DNA of 64,000 nucleotides. It comes from Flavobacteriaceae bacterium. GTDB taxonomy: Bacteria; Bacteroidota; Bacteroidia; Flavobacteriales; Flavobacteriaceae. The position numbers and the translations under genes are program-made. Position 1 is the first letter of the stretch; each line of letters opens with the position of its first letter. Below are positions 25,964 to 35,286 of this stretch, one piece after another. Location: positions 391,232-455,231 of the forward strand of contig JAITMD010000008.1 of NCBI GenBank assembly GCA_031277535.1, read 5' to 3'. Under the pieces are notes generated by a model, which made no database searches, was not told where the DNA came from, and saw nothing but the letters and a program-made list of their open reading frames with translations.

Positions 25964-26320
25964 TTATTCAATATATCCTGATTCTAAAAAATAATGTACA
26001 ATTGCTTCCTTCATTAGTACACTTTGTTCCCCTGCTTTTAGTGGAGGTAGTTGTTCTTTTATATTATAATGTGGCCAACCATCATTATCAAAGTGTGCAA
26101 ATTCGTAATAACCATAAGGTTCTAATAGTCGGCAAATAGCAATATGCATTAAATTTACTTTGTCGTCTTTCTTATATCTTTTCTTGATTTTACCAAGTTC
26201 TTGTACTCCAATTAAGTATATAATAGCTTCTAAGTCTAATGTATCACCTTCACCGAAACGATCTGATATTTTTGAAACTAAGGTATCCCACCTCTGTTTT
26301 AATTGTTCGTCTCTTGCCAT
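25964..26320 (-). CDS. Conserved hypothetical cytosolic protein
   Basis: The 118-residue protein is charged and has no signal peptide or membrane helix. It contains LEAIIYLIGVQELGKIKKRYKKDDKVNLMHIAICRLL-type helical text (about 29-65) and a DNDGWPHYNIKEQLPPL segment. I recognise it only as a conserved flavobacterial protein often near pheS/cvpA. It is divergent from cvpA, with 85 bases between the starts. Function is unknown. Confidence 0.7.
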   Translation of the reverse strand: MARDEQLKQRWDTLVSKISDRFGEGDTLDLEAIIYLIGVQELGKIKKRYKKDDKVNLMHIAICRLLEPYGYYEFAHFDNDGWPHYNIKEQLPPLKAGEQSVLMKEAIVHYFLESGYIE

Positions 26321-26405
26321 AAAAATGTTTTATAAGTTGACAAAGATACGATTTAGTATAGTTTACAGAAAAATAATATCTTCGCACCTCCAAAAAGAAA
26401 GAGAT

Positions 26406-26945
26406 ATGTTTTTAGATTGTTTAGTAGTAATAGCATTAGGGTTTGGCGTATACAAAGGAATGACTCAAGGTTTTTTTGTTTCCTTAGCCTCTTTTTTGTC
26501 TTTGATGATAGGAACGATTGGTGCACTAAAATTTTCTAATTTAATCAAAGACTTTCTGTATAATAGTTTAGGTTGGGATTCAAAGTTTGTGCCTGTTATG
26601 GCTTTTGTATTAGCTTTTTTCTTAGCTGTATTCCTTACAAGACTATTGGCAAAGTTTATAACAAAAATGTTTGAGGCAGTAATGTTAGGTTTGGTTAATC
26701 GCCTATTGGGTATATTATTTCAATTTTTACTAACTTCTTTTATGGTATGTTTGGTCTTGTCCATGTTTGATGAAATAAATATCAATCATTTTTTAGCAAG
26801 TGAAGAGACTTTGAACACCTCTACTGCTTATCGTATGTATCAGTCGATATCACAAGATATTTGGCCAAGTGTATTTCAAATGGTGAAACATTTATTTGAA
26901 AAAAGCGTAGATGTTATAACAACAACTACGCCTGTGTCTGCTTAA
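26406..26945 (+). CDS. cvpA: CvpA family membrane protein
   Basis: A 179-residue protein starts at ATG 26406 (MFLDCLVVIALGFGVYKGMTQGF). The frame extends upstream to 26160, but that part would overlap the divergent gene and is not CvpA-like. Four membrane helices follow the pattern of CvpA/colicin V production proteins. A near-consensus -7 element (TATCTTCG) precedes it. Its stop overlaps the convergent batE stop by four bases. Confidence 0.85.
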   Translation: MFLDCLVVIALGFGVYKGMTQGFFVSLASFLSLMIGTIGALKFSNLIKDFLYNSLGWDSKFVPVMAFVLAFFLAVFLTRLLAKFITKMFEAVMLGLVNRLLGILFQFLLTSFMVCLVLSMFDEININHFLASEETLNTSTAYRMYQSISQDIWPSVFQMVKHLFEKSVDVITTTTPVSA

Positions 26946-27703
26946 ATTTCTTTTACAGTATTTTTTTCAATCCAACCCTCTTCTTGGTTATCTAATCGTA
27001 CTTTTATCCAAAGTGCTTTTGTTTCTAAGATATATACTTTGGTTCCACCATGTAATTCTTTTAGTGATTTAGAAGTGTTTTTGGCCTCTTCTTTTAGATT
27101 TACTTTTGGTTCAAATATAATAGCAGGGGGAGTTCTATCATTGTAATTTGCTTCAAAATTTGCAGCATATAAACTACCAGCAAACAATAATACTCCAATT
27201 GCCATTACCGAAAAGCTAATACGTTTTACAGTTGCATTATTTGCAAGAAAATATACAATAAAGCATCCTAATATCGAAAAAGCAATTCCTGTTGCAGTTT
27301 TAGCCCATCCATCAGAAGTTAATCTTTTTAAGGATTGATGTATGATATCTTGCTTATCATATTCTTTTACAATACTAATATCATCTTTCAAGTCTTTTTG
27401 AGCAAAGTTTAGATTTATTGCAATGCTCTTATTGTTAGGATCAAGTTTTAAAGCCTTTTCATAATAATAGATGGCATTAACGATGTCTCTTGTTTTAAAA
27501 TAAGCATTTGCTAAATTAAAATATAGTTCAGGAGAATTGTCTACTCGATCAGCAATAAGTTGATACTCTTTTACTGCATCAGTAAAATGTTCTTTATCAA
27601 AAGTATTGTTGGCGTGTTCAAAATCTTTTTGCCAATTGCTTTCTTGTGCATGTACAAATAAAGTAAAAAAGAATGCAATGCTATATATAATATACTTTGT
27701 CAT
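26942..27703 (-). CDS. batE: BatE: TPR and SH3-like membrane protein of the aerotolerance operon
   Basis: The 253-residue protein has a signal peptide (ending near FVHAQ) and TPR units (about 25-105, including PELYFNLANAYFKTRDIVNAIYYYEKALKLDP-type helices). Two membrane helices follow (about 137-180), then a C-terminal SH3-like domain ending WIKVRLDNQEEGWIEKNTVKEI. It is the last gene of the bat operon, starting two bases after batD. Bat proteins form an envelope complex linked to oxidative stress survival in Bacteroides. Confidence 0.88.
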   Translation of the reverse strand: MTKYIIYSIAFFFTLFVHAQESNWQKDFEHANNTFDKEHFTDAVKEYQLIADRVDNSPELYFNLANAYFKTRDIVNAIYYYEKALKLDPNNKSIAINLNFAQKDLKDDISIVKEYDKQDIIHQSLKRLTSDGWAKTATGIAFSILGCFIVYFLANNATVKRISFSVMAIGVLLFAGSLYAANFEANYNDRTPPAIIFEPKVNLKEEAKNTSKSLKELHGGTKVYILETKALWIKVRLDNQEEGWIEKNTVKEI

Positions 27704-27705
27704 AA

Positions 27706-29466
27706 CTATTTGAATTGTTTTTCTAATTGACTAATTACTTGAATAGCTGTTTCATAGTCTTTATTCATTTCTACTTGCTCTGTTGGTGTGTAACGTGCCC
27801 ACTCACATGCATTTTTAAGTAACATAAACGACTCTATACCATCTTCTGCAATATTGCGTTGTCTAAGTATCTCTTCAATATTTTCGTTGCTCATTTCACT
27901 TGTTTCAATGTTTAACTTTGCTTTTAAAAAGTTGTGTAAACATTTTTCTAATGCTTCATAGAACAAAGTTTTGTCTGTAATATGTTTTTTAGCATTCGAT
28001 AAGTATTTACGAGCCAATTTATTGTTTTGTCTAAGTCTGTTACCTGTTATATCTCCTGCTAATTTTCGTTTTTGATTAATAAATATCACAAACAAAGGCA
28101 TCGCTAAGAATGGTAATATACTTAAGATATAGAATAATGTTGATTTCCAATACTTACTACTGTATGCTTCTATGATAGTTGCTTTTTTAGCATTTTTCTG
28201 AAACACTTCTGTATTAGATATTGTATCTGTACCCTTTGTTTCTTTATTAGTAGGTAACAATGGTCCATCTAAGACATTAATTTTAATCGTATCTGTTTGT
28301 ATTGTTTTGTACGTTTTGCTTTCTAAGTCAAAATAAGAAAAAGACATCGGTTCTATAGCATATGTTCCTTTGTATTGAGGAATAATGGTGTATTTATTCG
28401 TTCTTTTTCCTTGTAGCCCAAAAACACCAGGGTTTAGTTGTTCTGCGTATTCAGGGTCATATACTTCTAAGGCAGAATGAGCAATAGGAGTTGGTATAGT
28501 TGCTAAGTTTAAGTTCCCTTTTCCTGCAACTGATACAGTAAGAGTGAAAGGTTCACCTGCTTTTAATTCTTTTTTAGAAGGGACTGCTTGAAACGTATAT
28601 TGTCCAACTCCTCCATTAAAATCTGCAGGACGTCCATGTTCTGGTAATTCTCTTACATTAACAGCTAATTTATTTGTACTATATTCTTGCTCCATATAGC
28701 CATATTCAGGATAACCAAAAAAATCTCTTCTTCCAGTTGGCACTTCGGCTTGTATAATTAGGGAAAGAGGTTTTATAATTAACTGTCCTGTTTCTTGAGG
28801 CATTAAAACTTCTTGCTTGATTACAACATAATGATAATCTTGCCCTCTGTATTTTCCTTGTTTTACTTGTGGTTGTTGAGGCTGTTCTACACTATAAGTC
28901 CAAAATTTGTCATAGGTAGGAAATTCTTTTCCTCTATATCCAGAGATTCCAACACTAAAGTATAATTTATAAGTTAAGGTAATAGGCTCATTTAAGTAAG
29001 GGTTATTTTTAGATAATTCCGCTACTAAATGAATTCGATCCAAAGCATTTTGTTGTGCTTCATTTATCCTTTGTCTTGGATCAGGGCGATTAATTGCATC
29101 GGTAACAGTGATTGTTATAGGTTGCGTTTTATATACTTGGTCTTCTATTACTATTGAAGCAGCTCCAATAGTAAATCTCCCCTTGTTTTTAGGTTGCAAA
29201 AGGTAAGTGAAGGCTTTGCTCATTGAGCGTCTTCCATTTATCCAAGTTTGACTTACAGATTGACCAGGCCCTGCTACAACTACAAAACCATCAAAACGTG
29301 GAGGCTGAAAGTTATCTCCATCCCCATTCATTGAAAACTCAATTTGTATTACATCATTTAAAGGAATAGATTCCTTACTAACGTTTGCCTGGAATGTTAT
29401 CTGAGACCAAATTATTTGGCTACAAATCAAGCAGAGAAATAAGATAAAATTGCGTAATGTTTTCAT
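27706..29466 (-). CDS. batD: BatD, full-length copy
   Basis: The 586-residue protein has a signal peptide (cut near IIWSQ). Repeated beta-sandwich segments of the BatD/oxygen-tolerance family follow, then a membrane helix (about 437-455, ILSILPFLAMPLFVIFI) and a cytosolic helical tail. The preceding gene is a shorter paralogue. A 12-base sequence identical to the batC tail lies just before this start, suggesting how the duplication arose. Confidence 0.9.
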   Translation of the reverse strand: MKTLRNFILFLCLICSQIIWSQITFQANVSKESIPLNDVIQIEFSMNGDGDNFQPPRFDGFVVVAGPGQSVSQTWINGRRSMSKAFTYLLQPKNKGRFTIGAASIVIEDQVYKTQPITITVTDAINRPDPRQRINEAQQNALDRIHLVAELSKNNPYLNEPITLTYKLYFSVGISGYRGKEFPTYDKFWTYSVEQPQQPQVKQGKYRGQDYHYVVIKQEVLMPQETGQLIIKPLSLIIQAEVPTGRRDFFGYPEYGYMEQEYSTNKLAVNVRELPEHGRPADFNGGVGQYTFQAVPSKKELKAGEPFTLTVSVAGKGNLNLATIPTPIAHSALEVYDPEYAEQLNPGVFGLQGKRTNKYTIIPQYKGTYAIEPMSFSYFDLESKTYKTIQTDTIKINVLDGPLLPTNKETKGTDTISNTEVFQKNAKKATIIEAYSSKYWKSTLFYILSILPFLAMPLFVIFINQKRKLAGDITGNRLRQNNKLARKYLSNAKKHITDKTLFYEALEKCLHNFLKAKLNIETSEMSNENIEEILRQRNIAEDGIESFMLLKNACEWARYTPTEQVEMNKDYETAIQVISQLEKQFK

Positions 29467-29478
29467 TTATATATTCTG

Positions 29479-29490
29479 TTACCAGTCTTT
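29479..29490 (-). repeat. Vestigial batC tail before batD
   Basis: AAAGACTGGTAA on the minus strand is identical to the end of batC (30728-30739, coding Lys-Asp-Trp-stop). It sits 12 bases before the batD ATG, almost the same spacing as the real batC tail has to the shorter batD copy (13 bases). It fits a tandem duplication junction. Confidence 0.6.
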
Positions 29491-29532
29491 GGTTTTAGTC
29501 ATTTATAAGGTGTAAAGATTCAAAAGTGTGAA

Positions 29533-30714
29533 CTAATCTGTTACTTGTATAGTGATACTCTTTGTTATAATAGTCTTGTATTTCTTAATCTTGGGATCAA
29601 AGTAAGAGAATTCTATTGGATTTATTACAAAATTTCCAGTCTCTTGTGGAATAAAAGTATAAGTATTGTTTTTTGTACCCACTATTCTATTCTCTACAAC
29701 ATCTATTTGCTTTTCTTCAGTTGGTTTTGGAGTTTCCTGCATTGTTGTTGTAAGAAGTGGCATCTCCAAAAGGTATAGATTACCTTCACCACTTACTTGT
29801 ACCTTAACGTTCAGTGTTTCTCCCTTCTTTATTTGTAATACAGTAGGTACAACTTTAAGATCAAAAGTGCCTACAGCATTTAGAAATTGCTTTGGTTTAT
29901 TATCTTTAGGTAGGGCTAATGTACGTATGGTAACCTCTTGAGAGGTAAGATAAATATTATTTAAACTATCTAAATGAGTGAAATGAGCGGAAAGATCTTT
30001 TTTTATAGGAGTTGCTTTAAGTTGAATTTCAACTGATTCGGGAGGTATTGTTCTAATAACTTCATCTTCTTTTAAATAAACAAGTTCTACAGAAATAGTA
30101 TATGAATAGAATTCTTCTCCATTGAATAACGTTTTAGAATATTCATCGCTTTTTTCAATATCCATTGGTGGATTTATATAATAATTATACGGTAAGGTAG
30201 ATATTTGATATATTGGAGCTTTTGTTAATATTTTATAGGTAAGTATTGAAAGTTCGTTTTTATATATAGTTTGATTGCTTAATTCTACTGTAAAATGAAT
30301 ATTATTTAGTAATTCAGGTTTTTTAATTTTTATATTTAACGGTTTGGTTTTATAACTTTTCCGTCCTATTTTAAACTCAGCTTCCTCAATTGTAGAAACT
30401 CCTTGTTTTTTAGGCAATAATTGATAATAATAGTTGTATGCTATATGTTTTCTTTTTTTATCATCATTTTTGAAAGTTATTTGATAAGACTCACCTTTAC
30501 GTATAATAGTAAAATCGTTAAATACAGGAGGATTGAAATCCATAGTCTCTTTTGCTGAATTTTCACTAAAATATGAAGCTGTAAAAGATACTTCAATGTG
30601 TTTATTCAAAGGAACACTATCTTTTTTTACAGTAGCCTCAAAGCTTACCTGTGCAACAGCAACCTGTGCACAAACAAAAGCAATGAATAGTATGTAATAA
30701 CGCAGTGTTCTCAT
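29533..30714 (-). CDS. BatD-like protein, short paralogue without membrane anchor
   Basis: The 393-residue protein has a signal peptide (VCAQVAVAQ) and an N-terminus clearly paralogous to BatD (VSFEATVKKDSVPLNKHIEVSF against ITFQANVSKESIPLNDVIQIEF). It ends right after the beta-sandwich part (KSITIQVTD), where full-length BatD goes on to a transmembrane helix and cytosolic tail. It is therefore predicted to be soluble in the periplasm. It starts 13 bases after batC. It is probably an old, diverged tandem duplicate rather than a recent pseudogene, as the frame is intact. Confidence 0.85.
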   Translation of the reverse strand: MRTLRYYILFIAFVCAQVAVAQVSFEATVKKDSVPLNKHIEVSFTASYFSENSAKETMDFNPPVFNDFTIIRKGESYQITFKNDDKKRKHIAYNYYYQLLPKKQGVSTIEEAEFKIGRKSYKTKPLNIKIKKPELLNNIHFTVELSNQTIYKNELSILTYKILTKAPIYQISTLPYNYYINPPMDIEKSDEYSKTLFNGEEFYSYTISVELVYLKEDEVIRTIPPESVEIQLKATPIKKDLSAHFTHLDSLNNIYLTSQEVTIRTLALPKDNKPKQFLNAVGTFDLKVVPTVLQIKKGETLNVKVQVSGEGNLYLLEMPLLTTTMQETPKPTEEKQIDVVENRIVGTKNNTYTFIPQETGNFVINPIEFSYFDPKIKKYKTIITKSITIQVTD

Positions 30715-30727
30715 AGATTAGATGCTA

Positions 30728-31585
30728 TTACCAGTCTTTTTTACGTTGAGTTGTAGCAGTTCCTTGTTCTTTTCCTTTTTCTCCTTTTTTGTTTTTATTG
30801 ATTAAGCGTTGTTGTACCGCTTTTTCATCTCTGTTTACAGCATCTAACAGACGATCCATTTGTTCTTTAGATTGTTGTTGTTTCTTCTGCTCTGGAGTTT
30901 GTGGTTTGTCTTTAGGTTGATCTTTTTGATCTTCCTTATTGTCACCACCATTATCTTTTTTGTCTTTGTTAGGATCCTTACCGTCTTTATTATCCTTGTT
31001 CTGATCCTTATTGTCTTTGTTGTCCTTATTCTGATCTTTATTGTCTTTGTTTTGATCCTTATTGTCTTTATTGTCCTTGTTATCTTTATTTTGATCTTTG
31101 TTATCCTTATTATCCTTATTATCCTTATTGTCTTTGTTGTCTTTATTTTGATCAGGATTTTCTTTATTCGATTTTTTAGCAACAGCGTAATTATAACGCG
31201 TTTCATCGTCTTTCGGATTGTTGCGCAAAGCATTTTTATAGGCATTTTCTGCTGCGCTATAATTTTTGTCTTTCATATAGGCATTACCTAAATTATGGTA
31301 AGCCTGATGCTTTTCTTCTTTTGTTTTAGCTTTTTGTACTGCACGCAAATAAGCAGTTTCCGCCTCTTTGTTTAATTTTTGTTTGTACAGTGAGTTTCCC
31401 ATATTATAATCTGCAGTAGCCTTTTCGGTTGCTTTAGAATTCGCAATTCGATAGGATGCCTCCGCAGAAGTATAATTTTTATGTTGGTAGCCTTCATTTC
31501 CCTTACTTAGTGCACGACCTACTGATTGTGCAAATGAAGTGAATGAAAAAAGCAGTAGTATTGTTATATAGAGAATATTCTTCAT
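30728..31585 (-). CDS. batC: BatC: TPR protein with an Asn-Lys-Asp repeat tract
   Basis: The 285-residue protein has a signal peptide (TSFAQ, residue 20) and three TPR-like units (about 25-125). A very low-complexity region follows (146-211) made of DNK and DQNK repeats. A Lys/Gln-rich tail ends in KDW. TPR proteins of the bat operon assemble periplasmic complexes. The repeat is unusually long and near-perfect and likely to vary in length between strains. Confidence 0.88.
   Translation of the reverse strand: MKNILYITILLLFSFTSFAQSVGRALSKGNEGYQHKNYTSAEASYRIANSKATEKATADYNMGNSLYKQKLNKEAETAYLRAVQKAKTKEEKHQAYHNLGNAYMKDKNYSAAENAYKNALRNNPKDDETRYNYAVAKKSNKENPDQNKDNKDNKDNKDNKDNKDQNKDNKDNKDNKDQNKDNKDQNKDNKDNKDQNKDNKDGKDPNKDKKDNGGDNKEDQKDQPKDKPQTPEQKKQQQSKEQMDRLLDAVNRDEKAVQQRLINKNKKGEKGKEQGTATTQRKKDW
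30953..31150 (-). repeat. Low-complexity coding repeat in batC
   Basis: About 66 codons encode repeating (D)NKD and DQNKD units in 9- and 12-base steps. The tract is strongly strand-biased and opens a long spurious frame on the opposite strand. Confidence 0.85.
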
Positions 31586-31611
31586 AAGTACTTTAAATAA
31601 TCAGTTTACAT

Positions 31612-32643
31612 TTATTCCTTTTCATTAAATAAGTTCATCTTTTTCATCCAAAGTGTTTTGCGTTCTAAGATAAACAAGTCAATAAACAATAAGATGAATG
31701 CTAAGCCTAAGAACCATTGAAATTGTGATTGGAACTCTGCTATTTGTTGAGATTCAAAATCAGTTTTTTCAATTTTATTCAAGTCGCTTTTGATCAAATC
31801 AACAATTTCTTGTGTATTTGAACCATAATAATATTTACCTCCAGTAGCTTTTGCAATATGTTGTAAGGTTGCAGGTACAAGTTTGGTTGTTACAATTTGG
31901 TTGTCCCAATCTTTTTTGTATTCTAAACCATTTGCTGTACGTATTGGTATTGGTGCTCCTTTTTCAGTACCTACACCAATTGTGATAATTTTTATTCCTT
32001 TTTCTTTTGCAATGGTAATAGCGCTATCCATTTCCTCCCCATGATCTTCTCCGTCTGATATCAAAATCATGACTTTACTTGTGCGAGGATTGTCATAATA
32101 GTTACTTGCTACATTAATAGCATCTTCAAAAGCAGTCCCTTGAGAAGAAACCATATCTGTATTCATTGATTGTAGATACATTTTAGCAGCATAGTGATCT
32201 GTTGTTATAGGTAACATAGGAAAAGCACTTCCTGCATATCCTACAATTCCTACTCGATCGGGGCCTAAGCTATTGATGATTTGAGAAACCAGTTGTTTCA
32301 TTTTACTTAATCGATCAGGAGCCATATCTTGTGCAAGCATACTTTTAGAAACGTCTAAAGTAAAAACAATATCTACCCCTTGGCGTTTAACTGTTACAAC
32401 GCGTGTACCTATTTTCGGGTTTACAAGACCTATAACAATAGCTGTAAGCGCAACTAAGTATAAACTTGCTTTTATTATTGATTTGTTTTTAGAACGATTA
32501 GGAGCTAACTTTTCTATAGCCTTCTCTGTAGCAAAATCTTTTTGCTTTCTTTTTTTCCACAACACGTCTGCAATAAATAGTAACACTAATACTGCGACTA
32601 CAAGTAATAGAAAGAAATATTTTTTATTATCTAATTCCCACAT
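31612..32643 (-). CDS. batB: BatB: von Willebrand A membrane protein
   Basis: The 343-residue protein has N-terminal membrane helices (about 10-30 and 55-75) and a VWA domain with MIDAS residues DVSKS (about 94-98) and ISDGED near 200. It ends with a C-terminal helix (about 312-330). It lies between batA and batC with short gaps, so it is in the operon. VWA domains of BatA and BatB probably bind partners in the envelope. Confidence 0.92.
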   Translation of the reverse strand: MWELDNKKYFFLLLVVAVLVLLFIADVLWKKRKQKDFATEKAIEKLAPNRSKNKSIIKASLYLVALTAIVIGLVNPKIGTRVVTVKRQGVDIVFTLDVSKSMLAQDMAPDRLSKMKQLVSQIINSLGPDRVGIVGYAGSAFPMLPITTDHYAAKMYLQSMNTDMVSSQGTAFEDAINVASNYYDNPRTSKVMILISDGEDHGEEMDSAITIAKEKGIKIITIGVGTEKGAPIPIRTANGLEYKKDWDNQIVTTKLVPATLQHIAKATGGKYYYGSNTQEIVDLIKSDLNKIEKTDFESQQIAEFQSQFQWFLGLAFILLFIDLFILERKTLWMKKMNLFNEKE

Positions 32644-32649
32644 AATACA

Positions 32650-33651
32650 TTAAATAAAACCTCTAAAAAGCGTTTTTTGTAATATAAAATCAAAGGCTAA
32701 AAGTATAAAGCTTAGAAGTGCAAGTAAATGAAACTTCTCATCTTTGTTAACAAACTTTTGCTCGTCGATTTTGGTCTTCTCCATTTCGTTGATTTCATCA
32801 TAAATCTGTTTTAGAGATTTAGTATCTGTTGCACGAAAGTATTTTCCTTTTGTTTCTTTCGCAATGTTTTTCATCAACTGCTCATCAATTTCAACAGGTA
32901 TTTTTTCGTACACTAATTCCCCGTTAGGTTTAATAGCCACAGGTGACTCTGCCAATCCATTGGTACCAATACCAATAGTATATACTTTTATTCCAAATTC
33001 TTTTGCAATAGAAGCAGCTAACTTTGGATCTACTGTTCCGGAGTTATTTACCCCATCTGTCAAAAGAATAATGATTTTACTTTTAGCAGGGCTGTCTTTT
33101 AAACGATTTACAGCAGTTGCTAACCCAACCCCAATAGCTGTTCCATCTCTTAAGTCATTCGAATATTTAATGTCTTCTAATGCATTTAGAAGAAGTGTTT
33201 TATCACTTGTTACAGGGGTTTTTGTGTATGCCTCCGCAGCATAGATTACAATTCCAATACGATCACTCACACGTTGAGTAACAAATTGACCTGCTACTTC
33301 TTTTAAAGCTTCCAAGCGGTTTGGCTTTAAATCTTTGGCCAACATACTACCAGAGATATCCATTGCCATTACAATGTCAATTCCATGCGTAGAATGTACT
33401 TGATTGTCTACACTTACTACTTGTGGTCTTGCAAGTGCGACAATTAAAGCAGATAATGCCAATAAACGCAATGCAATTGATATAGGTAATAGTTTAACAA
33501 TAAGTGATTTCTTCTGACTAACAGCTTTAATAGAACTAATCTTTATTGTAGCGCGTTGTTTTGTCCTATTCTTGTACCAAATAAAGAATGCAATAGGTAT
33601 CAATAAGAATAGCCAGAAAAATTCAGGATGTAAGAAAGATATATTTTTCAT
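32650..33651 (-). CDS. batA: BatA: von Willebrand A membrane protein
   Basis: The 333-residue protein has N-terminal helices (about 10-26 and 55-75), then a VWA domain with a complete MIDAS (DISGS, then TDGVN) and a C-terminal helix. Its start overlaps the stop of the 540-residue upstream gene by four bases (ATGA type), showing coupling. It is six bases before batB. Confidence 0.92.
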   Translation of the reverse strand: MKNISFLHPEFFWLFLLIPIAFFIWYKNRTKQRATIKISSIKAVSQKKSLIVKLLPISIALRLLALSALIVALARPQVVSVDNQVHSTHGIDIVMAMDISGSMLAKDLKPNRLEALKEVAGQFVTQRVSDRIGIVIYAAEAYTKTPVTSDKTLLLNALEDIKYSNDLRDGTAIGVGLATAVNRLKDSPAKSKIIILLTDGVNNSGTVDPKLAASIAKEFGIKVYTIGIGTNGLAESPVAIKPNGELVYEKIPVEIDEQLMKNIAKETKGKYFRATDTKSLKQIYDEINEMEKTKIDEQKFVNKDEKFHLLALLSFILLAFDFILQKTLFRGFI

Positions 33652-35270
33652 CGTTGTTCTTCTTGTTTGTATTGCATTGATTCAAAAATGCGTTCTGTTA
33701 ATTCTGGAGCATCCTCATCTGTATCTAAATAAAATACCCATATCTGATCTTTATTTAAACCATTTCCTGTAGTTACTCCTTCAAATAAGATGTTCTCTTC
33801 TTTTTTGTTTACAGGATTTTGAAATTTGAATTTCCCTTTTGTTTTTAAACCAGTCAAACCATTTGCATTCTCAAAAGGTTCTGATTTATAGTCCAAATCT
33901 TGTGCTTTAAAGTTCTGAGTCAATAACTGTATTGCATGTGTAATTGTTTCTTGCTCACTGTATTTAAACTCTTCATTTGTCTCTACATTGCTTAAAGAAA
34001 TATAGATTGGATCGTTAATTGTTCCCAATACAAACTGCTGAATAGATTTAACACCATCTGGCATAGTTGCTTGTACAGTCGGAATATTCTTGCGGATAAG
34101 AACCTCAGGAGTTGACACTGTTAATCCAGGTGTACTTCCATAGGTACTTGTTATCCATTCTTTAGATAGTAATTTTTTTGTACTGTTAAACGTGAATACA
34201 TGCCAATCTCTTTCTGCTGAAGTATTGATTAGATAAGTAATTCCAGCTCCAATTAATAATACAACTGTTGTTGCAATTGGTATCCATATACGGAATTGTT
34301 TTCTTTTTTTCTTTCTCTCTTCACGCAAGCGAATTCTCTCTGTTTGCGTAGCTGCAGAGATAGGGTAGGCATTATTAATGTCGTTTACAATCTTTTGAAT
34401 ATTTGTTGTGTCTTTTGAAATTTCTAATTCTGTTGGTTGAGATTTAGCAAATTTCACTAAGTCAGCGGTTTCAAGTACACGTCTAAACTCTTTAATAACA
34501 GTAGGGTCAATTTTAATGTTATTGTCGTTTAATGTAGCTTTTAATATTGTAACTGTTTGAAATGTAGTTAATTCTCTGGCAGATATATCAAAAGTATCTT
34601 CAATAAATGTACGCGCGATATCTGTCATATCAGAATAATAAGGTTTTGGGTCCCCTTTAATCCAATTTTTCTTTTCTTCTAATTTTTTAAGCTTCTTAAC
34701 TGCCTTTTCATAGGGAGTTTTATACTTGTCATCTTCTGTTAGGTTGCGTTCTTGACGTTTTTTAATCAACCAATATACACCTACCCCGATTAGGAAAGAT
34801 AAAAGGGCAAAAAACAAGTAAAACCAATTAGATGAAAAAGAAGCACCAGCACTTGAGATATCTTTAATGTCGTACAAAGGTGTTTTTAAAGTGTCAACTT
34901 GTACACCAGCAACTTGTATTTGTAAAGAATCGGTTTTAAACTGTTTTGAATCGATAATTACAGGTAATTGAGGCAAGGTTTTAGTTCCCTCATCAAAAGA
35001 AGTTAAATCATATCGCTTGATTAATTCTAATACATCATTTTTACTGACTGTATCAACAGGGTAGTTATCGACAACGTCAAAAACCCCTAATTGTTGAGAT
35101 TCAGGAAAAAATACTTTACTGTCTTTTGCTACATAGGCACGAATAGTGTACAAAAAAGTGTCACCTATTTTGATGCCTGTAGTGTCAACCTTAGTCTCAA
35201 TGGAATGTTGTGCAAATCCAATGGTGCTGACAAAGGTAAATAGTAGTATGTGTAATAATCTGTTTTTCAT
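33648..35270 (-). CDS. BatD/DUF4381-like membrane protein of the bat operon
   Basis: The 540-residue protein has a signal peptide (ending TIGFAQ). Next comes a beta domain (about 22-140) and a first membrane helix (about 147-167). A cytosolic helical region (about 170-320) is followed by a second membrane helix (332-350, IWIPIATTVVLLIGAGIT) and a C-terminal periplasmic domain that resembles stress-type lipoprotein domains. Genes in this position between DUF58 and batA usually encode DUF4381-like proteins; the extra C-terminal domain is unusual. It overlaps batA by four bases. Confidence 0.8.
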   Translation of the reverse strand: MKNRLLHILLFTFVSTIGFAQHSIETKVDTTGIKIGDTFLYTIRAYVAKDSKVFFPESQQLGVFDVVDNYPVDTVSKNDVLELIKRYDLTSFDEGTKTLPQLPVIIDSKQFKTDSLQIQVAGVQVDTLKTPLYDIKDISSAGASFSSNWFYLFFALLSFLIGVGVYWLIKKRQERNLTEDDKYKTPYEKAVKKLKKLEEKKNWIKGDPKPYYSDMTDIARTFIEDTFDISARELTTFQTVTILKATLNDNNIKIDPTVIKEFRRVLETADLVKFAKSQPTELEISKDTTNIQKIVNDINNAYPISAATQTERIRLREERKKKRKQFRIWIPIATTVVLLIGAGITYLINTSAERDWHVFTFNSTKKLLSKEWITSTYGSTPGLTVSTPEVLIRKNIPTVQATMPDGVKSIQQFVLGTINDPIYISLSNVETNEEFKYSEQETITHAIQLLTQNFKAQDLDYKSEPFENANGLTGLKTKGKFKFQNPVNKKEENILFEGVTTGNGLNKDQIWVFYLDTDEDAPELTERIFESMQYKQEEQR

Positions 35271-35286
35271 GGTGTTTAAAAGACTT

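Noticed and set aside
26160..26405. N-terminal extension of the cvpA frame
   Set aside because: It runs opposite the 118-residue gene, is not CvpA-like, and a good start with a near-consensus promoter lies at 26406.
30844..31245. Minus-strand frame inside batC rich in Ile/Lys/Thr
   Set aside because: It is a shifted-frame reading of the same low-complexity repeat.
30860..31291. Long + strand frame opposite batC encoding a hydrophobic Ile/Val/Leu-rich product
   Set aside because: It is the antisense shadow of the Asn-Lys-Asp repeat; the composition follows from the repeat and not from selection.
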